Shown: piece by piece, positions 10,768 through 21,614 of the stretch | How positions within the stretch are numbered: the stretch's first letter is position 1 | How the letters are laid out: the number at the start of each line of letters is the position of its first letter | Assembly: GCA_009363875.1 (NCBI GenBank) | Contig: CM018693.1 | Coordinates: 74,508,986-74,572,985 of the forward strand | Direction of reading: 5' to 3' | Length of the DNA: 64,000 bases | Origin: Mikania micrantha | Taxonomy: Eukaryota > Streptophyta > Magnoliopsida > Asterales > Asteraceae | Made by a program: the position numbers and the translations under genes | The notes under the pieces: generated by a model | The model's input: only the letters and a program-made list of their open reading frames with translations | Told to the model about the DNA's origin: nothing | Database searches by the model: none

Positions 10768-12714
10768 TCATAGACTTGTCTGCACAGTCATTCCCATTGC
10801 TCTGACGCGCAAGGGATTGACCCGTTCCTTCTGGGTTAAGGCATCAGCTACAACGTTCGCCTTTCCCGGATGGTACTTGATTACACAGTCGTAATCATTC
10901 AGAAGTTCAACCCAACGACACTGTCGCATGTTGAGTTCCTTCTGGTAGAAGATGTGTTGCAGACTCTTGTGATCAGTATATATAGTACACTTGGTACCAT
11001 ATAAATAATGTCTCCAAATCTTCAATTCGAAGATCACCGCTCCCAATTCAAGGTCATGAGTAGTGTAGTTCTTCTCATGAACCTTTAACTGTCTTGATGC
11101 ATAAACAATAACTTTTTCCCGTTGCATTAGTACGCAACCAAGTCCCTGATGGGAGGCATCACAATACACAACAAAGTCATCACATCCTTCTGGGAGAGAT
11201 AGAATTGGAGCATCACATAATTTCTGTTTCAACGTCTGAAAAGCATCTTCTTGTTTTTGCTCCCAGACAAACGGTTCACTCTTTTGGGTTAACTTAGTGA
11301 GAGGCAAAGCTATTTTAGAAAAATTTGAGATAAACCTTCTATAATAACCTGCCAATCCCAGAAAAGACCGTATCTCCGTTGGTGTCTTCGAAGTATCCCA
11401 ATTCTTTATAGCTTCAATCTTGGCAGGATCTACGTGTATTCCCTCGCTGTTGACTACTTGGCCCAGAAATTGGACCTCTCGTAGCCAAAATTCACACTTA
11501 GAGAATTTGGCATAGAGTTTATGCTCCTGCAACAGCTCCAAGATTTTCCTGAGGTTTTCTTCGTGTTCAGCTTTACTCTTCGAATAAATCAGGATGTCAT
11601 CGATAAAGACAATGACAAACTGATCCAAATACGGCTTGCACACTCGGTTCATGAGGTCCATGAAAACCGCTGGTGCATTCGTCAATCCGAAAGGCATCAC
11701 CATGAATTCGTAATGCCCGTATCTAGTTCGGAATGCCGTCTTCGGTATGTCTTCGTCTTGAACCCTAAGTTGATGATACCCAGACCGTAGATCAATCTTA
11801 GAGAAATACTATGCTCCCTGTAATTGGTCAAAAAAATCATCAATCCTCGGCAATGGATACCGATTCTTGATGGTTAGCTTGTTCAGCTGACGATAGTCTA
11901 TGCACATCCGAAAGGATCCATCTTTCTTCTTCACGAACAAGACCAGAGCTCCCCAAGGTGAGTAGCTCGGTCTGATGAAACCTTTATCAAGTAGCTCCTG
12001 CAACTGGTTTGATAATTCCTGCATCTCTGAAGGTGCTAGCCTGTAAGGAGATTTAGCAACAGGAGTTGCTCCAGGAACTAAGTCAATTCGGAACTCTACC
12101 GGTCGCGCAGGTGGCAAACCTGGTTGGTCTTCAGGAAATACTTCCGGATACTCTTTCACTATCGGCACGTCTTGAATCTTTTTCTTGTCCTTCTCCTTTT
12201 CCACCACATGAGCTAGGAAAGCTACGCACTGCTTCTGTAAACACTTACGCGCCTTTATGCATGAAATGATTTTGACACTTCATTTTGCTTGATCCCTTCT
12301 AACTTCCAATACACGGTCATCCGGCAATGGAACTCGAAGCAGCTTTTCAGAACAGACGACTTCCACTCGGTTAGAAGAAAGCCAGTCCATTCCAACAATG
12401 ATGTCAAAACTACCCAACTCCATCGGTATCAAATCGATGATGAATGTATGACCATTAAGTGTCAATGGGCAATTTCTGTATACTGTACTAACTGTGATCT
12501 GTTTTCCGTTAGCTACTTCTATGATATAAGGGGAATCTAACTGGCATGCAAAATCGGTAGAGATAAAACTCTGATCCGCCCCAGTGTCAAATAGAATAGA
12601 TGCATAAAAGTCATGTAAGAAAAATGTACCAGTGACCACGTTCGGGTCTTGGCGAGCAGCTGGAGCTCCTATGACAAAAGCTCTTCCACGGGGTGCTTGA
12701 AGTGCTTGTTGTGT
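10768..12714 (-). pseudogene. Gypsy A protease, reverse transcriptase and RNase H (interrupted by stops)
   Basis: Protease: LFDTGADQSF with catalytic Asp at about 12586-12588, then IIVGMDWLS. RT: YPEVFPED, FVKKKDGSFRMCIDYR, LPRIDDFFDQL, VMPFGLTNAP and the active-site FIDD in VFIDDILIYSK. RNase H: YCDASHQGLGCVLMQ, HDLELGAVIF, TDHKSLQHI, ADALTQKE. All sections share one frame with gag and integrase, as in a single gag-pol polyprotein. Premature stops: TGA 12280-12282, TAG 11809-11811 and TGA 10768-10770. I saw no frameshift. The copy is inactive, but the folds are fully recognisable. Confidence 0.9.
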
Positions 12715-13971
12715 CTTCTTTGGGCAGTTCTTCGCAAAGTGGCCTGGTTCGCCACAGTTATAGCATCCACCGTTGTTCTGGTTGTTGTGTGGAGGGAGAG
12801 CCAAAGCAGCATTGTCGACTGCTTGATTAGGTGCCATTCGGCAGTGTTGGACCCAATGGCCCTTTCGTCCATATCCCGTGCATTGCTTACAGGGAGTGTT
12901 GGCAGCATGATGATATTGGCACTTAGTACACAGAGGAAATGTGCCAGTGTAGGGTCTTCTGTTAGGGTTTTGTGGTACAGCAGCTACTTGTTGGAGAGGT
13001 GTGGCAACCGTGTAGTTCTTGATGACCTTTTGTTTCTTCTAAGGATGATGGTGGGGTTTCTTTGATGACTCTTCCTTGTTCTTGCCGGAGTCAGCCTCTT
13101 TCTTTGGAACTCCTGAGGCTACCATCAGATCCGTGAGTTTCCCAAACAAACTCACAGCAGACTCCAATGTGACAGGATTTGCAGCAACCACTAATCCTTG
13201 TATGCAGGCAGGCAACCCACACACATACCTGTCAATCCGTTTCTCCAGAGTCGGTACCATGTCTGCCACCAAAGCAACCAACTCGTGGTAACGAGTGGTA
13301 TATCCCATGTGGTCTGCCCCTTTTATCACATGGTTAAACAGTTCCACTTCTAGTCTCTGTAGCTCGTTCTTGGGGTAAAACTCAGTTCTCAGTAGAGTCT
13401 TGAAGTCTTCCCATGGCATCGCCATAGCTTCATCTCTTCCTCTTGCATTAATTTGGCCGTTCCACCAAGTCAAGGCTCGCTTGTTGAATGTTCTAGCAGA
13501 GTAGCGAACCTTGTGATGCTCTGGACAACTGCAGAGGTCCAGAATAGCTTCGACCTTCTCTATCCATTGGATCAGACCAACGGCTCCTTCATCACCGCTA
13601 AAACTAGGCGGCTTACACCCCACAAAGGACTTGTAAGAGTGATTTGAAGCACCACCAGTGTTCCCACTGGCTTCCCCTGAGGAATGTCCAGTGTTGGTGT
13701 TGCTGTCGTTCCGGAGACGGTTGAGTATATCTGGTATCACTTCCTTCAGTTGGTTAGTCATCTGACTGCTCAGCAAAGTTACCAGGGCAATGGTAGCAGG
13801 ATCCAGTATTAGAGTCGTCCTTGGGCCCGGAAGTGGATTGTGTGGAGGAGGAGGAATAAATGGAGGAGGAGGAAGTGGCGGTCGTGAATCAGGTGGTGAA
13901 GGTGTAGATGAATGTGGAGCTAGGTCTTGTGGTGGTTTTGGTAATGAGGGAGTAGGTTTTCTTGGCCGCAT
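12715..13971 (-). pseudogene. Gypsy A gag (one premature stop)
   Basis: Start chosen at 13971 (MRPRKPT), which matches the position of the gag start in Gypsy B; the open frame extends upstream to 14028. A Pro-rich N-terminus is followed by the retrotransposon gag core (GAVGLIQWIEKVEAIL, LTWWNGQI, WEDFKTLLRTEFYPKNELQRLE), a Lys-rich linker, a CX2C...CX2C zinc-like region (about 12930-12840) and a CCHC knuckle CYNCGEPGHFAKNC (about 12765-12724). TAG at 13039-13041 interrupts the frame just after HHHP. The protein would form the particle shell and bind genomic RNA. Confidence 0.88.
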
Positions 13972-14130
13972 TCTGATCATAACCAAAAGAATATTGGTTA
14001 GTGCAGTGATCGAATGCTGAAGACACAATGCAAGAAAATCTTAAGTCCTGTGTTCTATACATGTTGGGTCCCTAGGTTATAATCTCGGCCAAACCGTTTA
14101 ATTAACTGACCTATATTTCTCTATAACCAT

Positions 14131-14143
14131 GGCTCTGATACCA
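14131..14143 (-). other. Primer-binding site of Gypsy A (tRNA-iMet)
   Basis: The minus strand reads TGGTATCAGAGCC followed by ATGG, complementary to the 3' end of plant initiator Met tRNA. It lies 3 bp inside the right LTR (14147). The leader 13972-14130 between it and gag shows nothing else. Confidence 0.93.
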
Positions 14144-14574
14144 ATCTGTCACACCCCGAGCCGACGGAGTTGGATCGGATTCCCCGTCGGACGGAAGGTT
14201 CCCGGGGCGCAATATCGTGAGTGATAATCGTGACGATCAGATTGTTTACATTGCACATGATATAAATGAGAAATGCTAAATAGGATAGAATTACAAAGTT
14301 AAATTACATCAGTATCGTTTATAATTTAACAATGTAAATCTACCATAAACATCATAAAGCTTCTATCTTGTATCTACACAAGATATACAAAATATATTAT
14401 ATAATGATGTTCCCAAAAGTATGCAGGTCCAAAAATACTAAGTCTTCTATTTGAAGTCCTAGTCCAGAAGCAATAACTTCGTAGTTGACATATTCGTCAC
14501 CTGAGAAGTCATGCAAAAAGATCAAGTCAGCACACATAGTTTAGTATTTGAAAAGAAATTTTTTAACTCTTTTT

Positions 14575-14965
14575 CCGTAAAAACCCTAACCTCACTAACT
14601 TCACCTCTAATATCCAGTTCGGTATGCTTATATATAGGGCATACCCATGAGTCGAGCCTACAACCCGCCCAGACGCCATCCCACCACATACTAAACCACA
14701 TATGACATTGTTGTTAATGATAATTAAGCATTTTTACCTACCATTCACTTCTGTTCCACCATAGTTCTAACATACATACAAACATTTGATAACCCCTGGG
14801 TAACAACCTTAACCTCATTAACATCACATGTATCATCCGACTCGGTATGCTTATATATAGGGCATATGCAGGGGTCGAGCCTACAACTCGCCCGACACCG
14901 TCCCATCACATACTAAGCCACATAGGACATTGTTGTTAATGATAATTAAGCATTTTACCCCTACA
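14575..14965. repeat. 222-bp tandem duplication with GGTATGC...GCATACC arms around a TATA-like core
   Basis: Two diverged copies: GGTATGC at 14621 and at 14843 begin near-identical stretches (TTATATATAGGGCATA, then GTCGAGCCTACAAC, CATACTAA, GACATTGTTGTTAATG). In the first copy the TATATATA core is flanked by perfect 7-bp inverted arms. Related single copies occur in Gypsy B DNA near 43850 and 61362. Confidence 0.75.
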
Positions 14966-15359
14966 TTAACCTCTTAGTTCTTCAGTTCTTTGTTCCTGTA
15001 AATACACTAGGAAATCTCTGTTGATTCCTTAAGTTCGTCACGCAATCATGATCAACCATAATATGTATAGAAACAATTTAATAAATGCTTAATTACTTAA
15101 ATAAATAAACATTTAATAAAATCTAAGACCTAATGATTGGGCCTTGGTTATACTCGAGTAGACTAGTCTAGCAATCAAGGTTCTTAGTAGTTAAGGGATT
15201 CTGTAAATATCATCAAACATATGACATACAAATCAAACGGTCTAGCTAGGACTTCTTGAAATGTAGGGTTTTTGTTTCGTACTTGATTAGTCTAGTTTCG
15301 TCCTTTGTTTCATATAGTTTCGTTGGCATATGTTATCTTTGATATTTCCCACACTTTCC

Positions 15360-15612
15360 CTTGAAAAAGATTCGTTGATTCATCTGGTTTCGTTGTAAAA
15401 TGTACTCGATTCGTTGAACATTGAATACTAGATTCGTTGAACAAACGTACTCTAGATTCGTTGATCGTTCTTTGACAACACACCCTTGAAATAGTTCTTT
15501 GAAATAGTTCGTTAGTTGTTTGACAAAAAACCCTTGAAATAGTTCTTTGAAATAGACCTTTGAAAATAGTTCTTTGTTTTAGATCTTTAGTTCTTTGAAA
15601 ATAGTTCTTTGA
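15360..15612. repeat. Degenerate minisatellite (GATTCGTTGA and AGTTCTTTGAAATA units) in Gypsy A right LTR
   Basis: First part repeats GATTCGTTGA-like words; second part repeats AGTTCTTTGAAATA about six times with small changes. No coding potential. The corresponding DNA is absent from the left LTR because of its internal deletion. Confidence 0.7.
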
Positions 15613-16682
15613 TTTGAAACGGTTATCTATTCATACTGAATAAACAACTCACTTTGAATTCCTGTATATTGTATATCTAAACAGAATCTAGGATAACAAT
15701 CATACATATAAGCATATGTTAAATAAAAGCATTTAAGTAAAATATAATCCAAAGTAAATAATTTACGCATGCTTCTCAGCCCCGCGTTTGAAAAGAAAAA
15801 TGTATGGAAAAGGGGAAATGAATTCACCTGTGTTGCTGTGCAATAGCAGTATCACAAAAGACGTGCTCTTTGTTTGTAGGTTATGTTTCTTTAGTTCCTG
15901 AGTTGTTTTAAGAGAATCCGAATACGATAAGTATGTATAATAGACACCGTATCTAGGGTTTGGTGTCGGTGTGCAACTAAGTGTCCTATGTTACTAGTGT
16001 GCTTCAAGATTTTCTCTAACTTAGTCTAACTTATTACCCATTAGTAACCCTGCCCCATGATTAATCATAACATGTTTTTAAAGACATCTCATTTATTTTA
16101 ATTGAAGGAGTTTACAAGTTAATTTCTTTTATTTTAACATGTTTAATTTAAATGAAAGAATGTTTAACACATGATGGGCTTAGGATAAGCCCATTGGGCC
16201 AACCTCGGCCCATTGTAAGACTTAGATTTCCCTGTGTATTCACAAGTGTTTCGAACCCAAATAATGTTAAAAAATCTTGTTTAGATTATAAGGCGTTCTC
16301 TGAAAACTTTTGTTAGTGAAAACCCTAATCTAAGGTTTTCCATAAATAATTTCTTGTTTATTCACAATGCCCATATGATAGAAAAGATGTAGGTTTAGGC
16401 CTTGTTTTAGCAATCCGTTGATATCTTAGGCCTTATTGTGAAGAGATTACAAGTCTATCATCTTTGTTTAATGAAACTGTGTTAGCTTCTTGTTAAGAAC
16501 CCTAAAAACCCATGCACACACACATATACACACACCATGCATACGTGATATGTGGGTGTTAGAGTTCAAACTTCCCATGCATGCACTCTTGTTACCTACG
16601 TATGCCATGATGACCCGATTTAATGATACCATTGGGCCTACCGGCTGACCTACTGGGCCGACAGAAACAACCTGGGACAACC

Positions 16683-16945
16683 GACTGTGCCGAAAGATTG
16701 GGCCGAATGGAAGGCTGGCCGACTGAAGACTGCCGGACGAATGAGCAAGGTCGAATGGTTCTAGCCGAATGAATATCATCTTGGTCGAATGAGTCCTAGC
16801 CGAAAGGGGGTGTAGCCGACCGAATGAAGGTTGAGTCAAATGAGCGCCGACCGAAGGAGCCTGTTTCGGCTTTTGCCTCTTTCGGCCGAATGATGGCAAC
16901 TGCTCCATTCGGCGAGCTGTGGATTACCCATTCAGCCATGTTGAT
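16683..16945. repeat. CGAATG/CATTCG word block in Gypsy A right LTR
   Basis: Dense CCGAATG, TCGAATG, GACCGAA and TTCGGCCGAA words in about 260 bp, with intervening CCGACTG variants. The distal half is shared with the left LTR (8067-8210). The same word typifies Copia A, in which this element is inserted, although the two belong to different superfamilies. Confidence 0.75.
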
Positions 16946-17114
16946 TTCGAATGCAAGAAACCATCAATCTTGAGCTAATCGGCTATGTATCGAAGTGTGG
17001 CTTGTTCCTACACTAACCTAAGATGATATTGTGCAATTCTTAAGGCTTGAAAGGGTGTAAAACCAGTTGGAATAGTGACCGATCAAAGGGTTTCAAAAAA
17101 CTCTAAAAATCGAA

Positions 17115-17119
17115 CAAAG
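17115..17119. repeat. Left target-site duplication of the GAG-protease element (CAAAG)
   Basis: CAAAG at 17115-17119 and 25097-25101, directly outside the TG...CA ends. The empty-site form (CGAACAAAGATC) is visible in the left LTR of Gypsy A near 8375-8386. Confidence 0.93.
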
Positions 17120-18855
17120 TGATGTCGACGGAGCTTAGCTAATAAACTAATAAAAATTAAAACTATCCTAGACACAAAGTAATAAATCTAGACTCTCTAA
17201 AACCTAAGCTACCGACAGGCAAGTGTACCTATCGTATGTAGCAAGACAAAAGTAAGTCCGGATATCAAACCCACAGACTTCTACAGACTGTACTAACTAG
17301 ACTCAAAGACTTATCTATACAAAATTTACTTAAACAAACTATTAATAAGGAAGGGGGTTTTTACTAACAACTAAGGGTAACTTAATAAACACTTAGAATA
17401 AAAACAAACGAGCAACCAAAGACTAGATCAGAGGAGAAAAGAAGCACTACCTAGGCTTGAATCATATACATGCTTGACAAGGTTCTATCGGGGATGGAAC
17501 TAATGTGATACCGGGATCTTAAAATACTAAACTCAAAGGGAATCTAGAGCACCCTCAACCCTTCTCAAGGATAGTCAACTAAAGATCCTAAAAGCCGTTA
17601 AACCACCGGATACATGGATTTCCCTCACAGGTCATCCAACTATTTATGAAATATCCACTAGATTATCTACCTCACAGTACAATAATCTCAAAACACCTAA
17701 GAAATAACTGTTAAACATTCTACCTTACGGCACGAAGTCACAGTTCACTTAAATGCTAGGGATAACTTGGGTTTTCCTATTGGATTCGATAAACAAGAAA
17801 TGATAGACATACTAGAAAGATCTTCTCACAAAGGCTCTAACTAGAAATCCAACATCCAAGACTCATCGACAACTTCTCACCTCACGGCTATTGAAGCAAG
17901 TTGCACATCTTAACTGTTTAAATCTTGATAAGACATTCCTATGAATCACTCGGCCTAAGCAACTCATCCACTAATCAAAAACACACAGTAATTGATTCTA
18001 GCATGCACCTATTTTGCGACAGACAATCGCCAAGACACATGAGGAACATAATATCAATCATTCAACCATAAAAGACACACATATACATCCAATATTCAAA
18101 ACCAAATCATTAAATCATAAATCCATCACATCAATATGTTCCACAACCGAAATCAAACATGCATAATCATCTAACCTAGATAGTTCTAAGAGTTTAGCCA
18201 CTAAACATCATATGAAAACAAACCATAATCTTTTTAGTGTAAGAAAACATAAGATTCAAAGAGAAATCAAGAGAAACAAAGTAAACCGAGTGAGGAACAC
18301 CCGAAATCTTCGATCCAATGCTTTGATTCTTCAATCCAATGATTCCCAAACCTTGAGATCGCCTCCAATCGCCCCTAGATACCTCTCTGATCGTCCAGAA
18401 TCCGATTCTCCTCTCTCCAGCCGTTTCAGGAACTCAAAACTTGAATTTCTGCGTACATAACCCTGTCGCGCTACGCGACAGGAATCCTGATAACCGTCGC
18501 GCTACGCGACACGCCCAGCTACCCGACAAAATAGTCGGGTCAAACCCGCAATCATTAAAAAGGGCAAACACGTAATTTTCCACCTGTCGCGCTACGCGAC
18601 AATGTTTAATGGGACTGTCGCGATACGCGACAAGGCTATTTTCCAGCTTTTATCTTCTTTTGTTCTCGGGTTCGTTCTCGTCCAACCGGGAGCTCTATTT
18701 CTTGATCTTTTGCACCAAAATGACATGTTTATTACCTGCAAGCATGAAATTACAGAATTGTGAAGAACCAGCATTAATCTACTCTAAAACTGAATAAACT
18801 ATACAGAAACGAAATAAAAACAAATGGAAAAACAGATGTGTTTTGCAACACATCA
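17120..18855 (-). repeat. Left (3') LTR of the GAG-protease element
   Basis: 1736 bp, starts TGATGTCGACGGAGC and ends TTGCAACACATCA. Between 18462 and 18634 there are four copies of the hairpin word GTCGCG-NNN-CGCGAC; the first has 9-bp perfect arms CCTGTCGCG and CGCGACAGG around CTA. A further inverted pair ACCCGAC/GTCGGGT lies near 18521-18541. Short open frames inside the LTR are present in both LTR copies and look like chance. Confidence 0.93.
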
Positions 18856-18872
18856 CATCCCCACACTTATCT
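18856..18872 (-). other. Polypurine tract of the GAG-protease element
   Basis: The minus strand reads AGATAAGTGTGGGGATG directly before the LTR (TGATGTG). Two more CCCCACACTTA stretches on plus (near 19787 and 20148) resemble it and may be decoys or remnants of earlier borders. Confidence 0.8.
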
Positions 18873-20675
18873 CTTTTTCGTCCCTGAAAAAGGCTTATGC
18901 AAATATCTGGGATCATAGCTAGACAAAATGATTTCTACACAACTAAAGTAGTTAATTCAAAATTCAATGCTTTGGAAAAGATTGCAAGTATCGTTATCCT
19001 ATTAAACCCATACTGATTATTCTTGTCCCTCAATCATGGTTCATTAAGTTCATGTTCTGCATTTCATTTCATTTGACCCACACTTAGGTAATCTAAAATC
19101 AACTCAATCCTGGATTCTAGCTTTCAAGTCATCCTCACATATAAACAAACAAGAAATTTCTCAAATCAGATTTTTATAATGGAAGCATATGAAAGCGTGA
19201 GCATTTTTTCTTTTATACATTGAACTTAACTCAGTGGTGTTTCAACCAGGCTGCAACCCGACGTGTGACACATAAGTTTTCATCCAAATTCTTTTTTTTT
19301 CTTTTATTATTTTCTTTTAGCTCAGCTTATTTGGTGAAATGGGGGCGCCATAAGACTCGGATTTATTCTCATAAAAAGAGTACTTATGTGCCAAACAAAA
19401 ATCAGATTTCCAAAACTCTTACTTGTTATTATGCAAAGATTCATTTACAACTAGAAAACAGTTTCATCAATTCCAAATTCCCAAGATGTTTCCCAAGAAA
19501 ATCATGCATTTAAGTAAAATTATACCAATCTTACGAGACAATTACAATCAGTTGAGCCTACCTACACATCCCATAACCAAAGCATAAACCCAAACCAACA
19601 AGTTAACTGTGAATGAAACCATAAAACCTAACTTTTCTATCATTTCCCATCATGCTTTTGCAACTAACTTAAACAAGAACAAGAAAGATCTAAGCTAAAA
19701 AAAATAAAAATAAAAATAAATTTAAAAATTTTGACTCAAAATTTCAAAAACTAACTACTAAAACAAAACTAAACTAAGTTTCCCATCCCCACACTTAAAC
19801 TGTACATTGTCCCCAATGTAGAGAAAAAAGAAAATCAAAAGAAAAACTAAAAACTAAAAACTGAAAATGACTTAGCTGGTTGAAGAGAAGACTGTCGAGT
19901 ACCAATCTTTCCACGTAGCTCCACAATCTACAAATTTTGCTCCAATGGCTATAAACAATAACATAAGATCTACACAACACAAAGATCAAACAAGCATCAA
20001 CAAGTCCAAAGAAACATAATGATATCCATGATTAAGCCCAACCACAAACCAATCCAGAATCAAAAAAAAAATCAAAGTCTATAAAATGCAAAAATGTCTA
20101 ATCAACGTAACCATGAATGAATAAACCGTAAGAACCACCCGTCTCCCCACACTTAGCCTTCATGAGAATGTAGTGCCAATGGAGTAGAAGAGAAGAAATA
20201 GGGTTAAAAATCTGATCTCTAAGGCTTAAAAAGCTTTTAACTAATCTGGGAGAGCGTCGCGTACCGCGACAACATTTTAAATTTCCGTCGCGTAGCGCGA
20301 CAGAACGTTGACCCGCAAAGTTGACCGGATTTCTCGCGTAGCGCGACAGGTTAGCTTGAAAGTGTCGCGTGACGCGACGTGGCGATTTTCACAGAAAGTT
20401 TTCCAGGTTTCCATGCCTTAGCCAAATTTTCAACCCCAAAACTCACTAAACCATCCACAACTGTTCTCAAGCAATAAATACATACCTGGTGGCTCCAATT
20501 CATCATTATGGCATCAAATTGATTAAAAACCTGCAAAACAAATTAAAACACACAAAAACGAAAACGAAAAAAAACGAAAAACAATCACGAAAAATGAAAA
20601 ACACACCAACGACACCTAAAAGAATTTACAAACTCTACACTTGGGAGTTTAACCCAAGAGCCCACAATCCTCAAC
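18873..20675. other. Non-coding interior of the GAG-protease element where pol would be expected
   Basis: AT-rich; no RT, RNase H or integrase motif in any frame. The short open frames are A/T-rich and featureless. At 20250-20385 there are four copies of the hairpin word in the form GTCGCG-TAG-CGCGAC or close variants, the same word as in the LTR but with the loop in reverse-complement orientation. Confidence 0.75.
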
Positions 20676-21614
20676 TCAGATGGGGGAATCAAGGGAAACC
20701 TCCTCCCTTGCAATCAAATCATGACCACGATCACCAACATCCCATGGTCCTCCTCCCATGACCTCATTCACACCTACATCATCACTCACCAACTTCACAC
20801 CATCAACTTGATGGACTAACTTACCACCGGCGCTCATAGATTTTCTTATTTTCAAACAAACACTCTCATCACCCACTCTAAAAGTGAGTTTTCCCTCGTA
20901 CACATCTATAATAGCCTTGGCGGTGCGCAAGAATGGCCGCCCAAGAATGATGAGAACCGCCGTGTCCGCCTCCATATCCATCACAACAAAGTCAACGGGA
21001 AACACAAACCTATCCACTTTGACTAACACATTCTTCAAAATTCCCCGTGGACATTTAACCGACCGGTCCGCCAACGACAAGGTCATGCGTGTGGGGGACA
21101 AATCACCAAGGGCTAGCTTCTCGTATAAAGAATATGGCATCAAATTGATGCTAGCCCCTGAGTCCGCCAGAGCATACCTCCTCACATCATCGCTAAATAA
21201 GCAAGGGATAGTAAACATTCCCGGATCTGCAAGCTTTTCGGGAAGCTTGTTTAAAATCACCGCGGAACAACCCGCACTCAATGGTACGTTGGCGACCCCT
21301 CCCAAACTATCCTTACTCTTCAGCAACTCTTTCAGAAACTTAGCATATTTAGGAATACGCTAAAGGACATCAATGAGTGGGATATTGATCTTCAATTGTC
21401 TGAAAATATCAAGGAAGTGCCCGTATTCCTTCGCGTGCTTTTGATTAGTTAAGCGCGCCGGATAAGGAACACGGGTAAGATCAATCTCCGTGGTGGGTCT
21501 AAACATGACCGGCTTACCAACTGCCGGCTTCTCAACGGGAGACTCACTGTTAGGTGCGGTACTTGCTGGGACTAGCCTCGGGGGCACCCTCCCAGGAGTC
21601 TCCATCTCAATCTC
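20676..21614 (-). pseudogene. Retropepsin domain of the GAG-protease element (in gag frame, behind two TAG codons)
   Basis: Same frame as gag. After TAG 21615-21617 a short linker (METPGRVPP, KHAKEYGHFLDIFRQL) runs to TAG 21360-21362; then comes IPKYAKFLKELL and the aspartic protease: YALADSGASINLMP (catalytic DSG), GVRR-like strands, and the second-half signature LIILGRPFLRTAKAIID. It would cleave the Gag precursor in particles. Both stops stand where related proteins usually have Gln or another sense codon; they could be mutations or leaky stops. The frame ends at 20676-20678 without any pol. Confidence 0.8.

Larger units (their letters stand above)
14147..17119 (-). repeat. Right (5') LTR of Gypsy A, first part
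   Basis: Begins TGTCACACCCCGAGCC and continues to the insertion of the GAG-protease element at 17120; the LTR resumes at 25102 after the CAAAG duplication. It keeps the roughly 2.4 kb (about 14359-16804) missing from the left LTR, so the complete LTR is about 3.9 kb. Near 15765-15840 lies a block (GCATGCTTCTCAGCCCC onward) also seen in the Gypsy D LTR (near 36160-36230) and, on plus, near 63610-63670. Confidence 0.9.

Noticed and set aside
14131..14143. tRNA-like sequence
   Set aside because: Only the 3' complement of a tRNA is present, beside an LTR: primer-binding sites (also 29817, 56086, 23327), not tRNA genes.
18212..18460. Small basic ORF present twice (also 24454-24702)
   Set aside because: It is duplicated only because it lies in both LTRs of the same element; composition is ordinary LTR sequence and no motif is seen.
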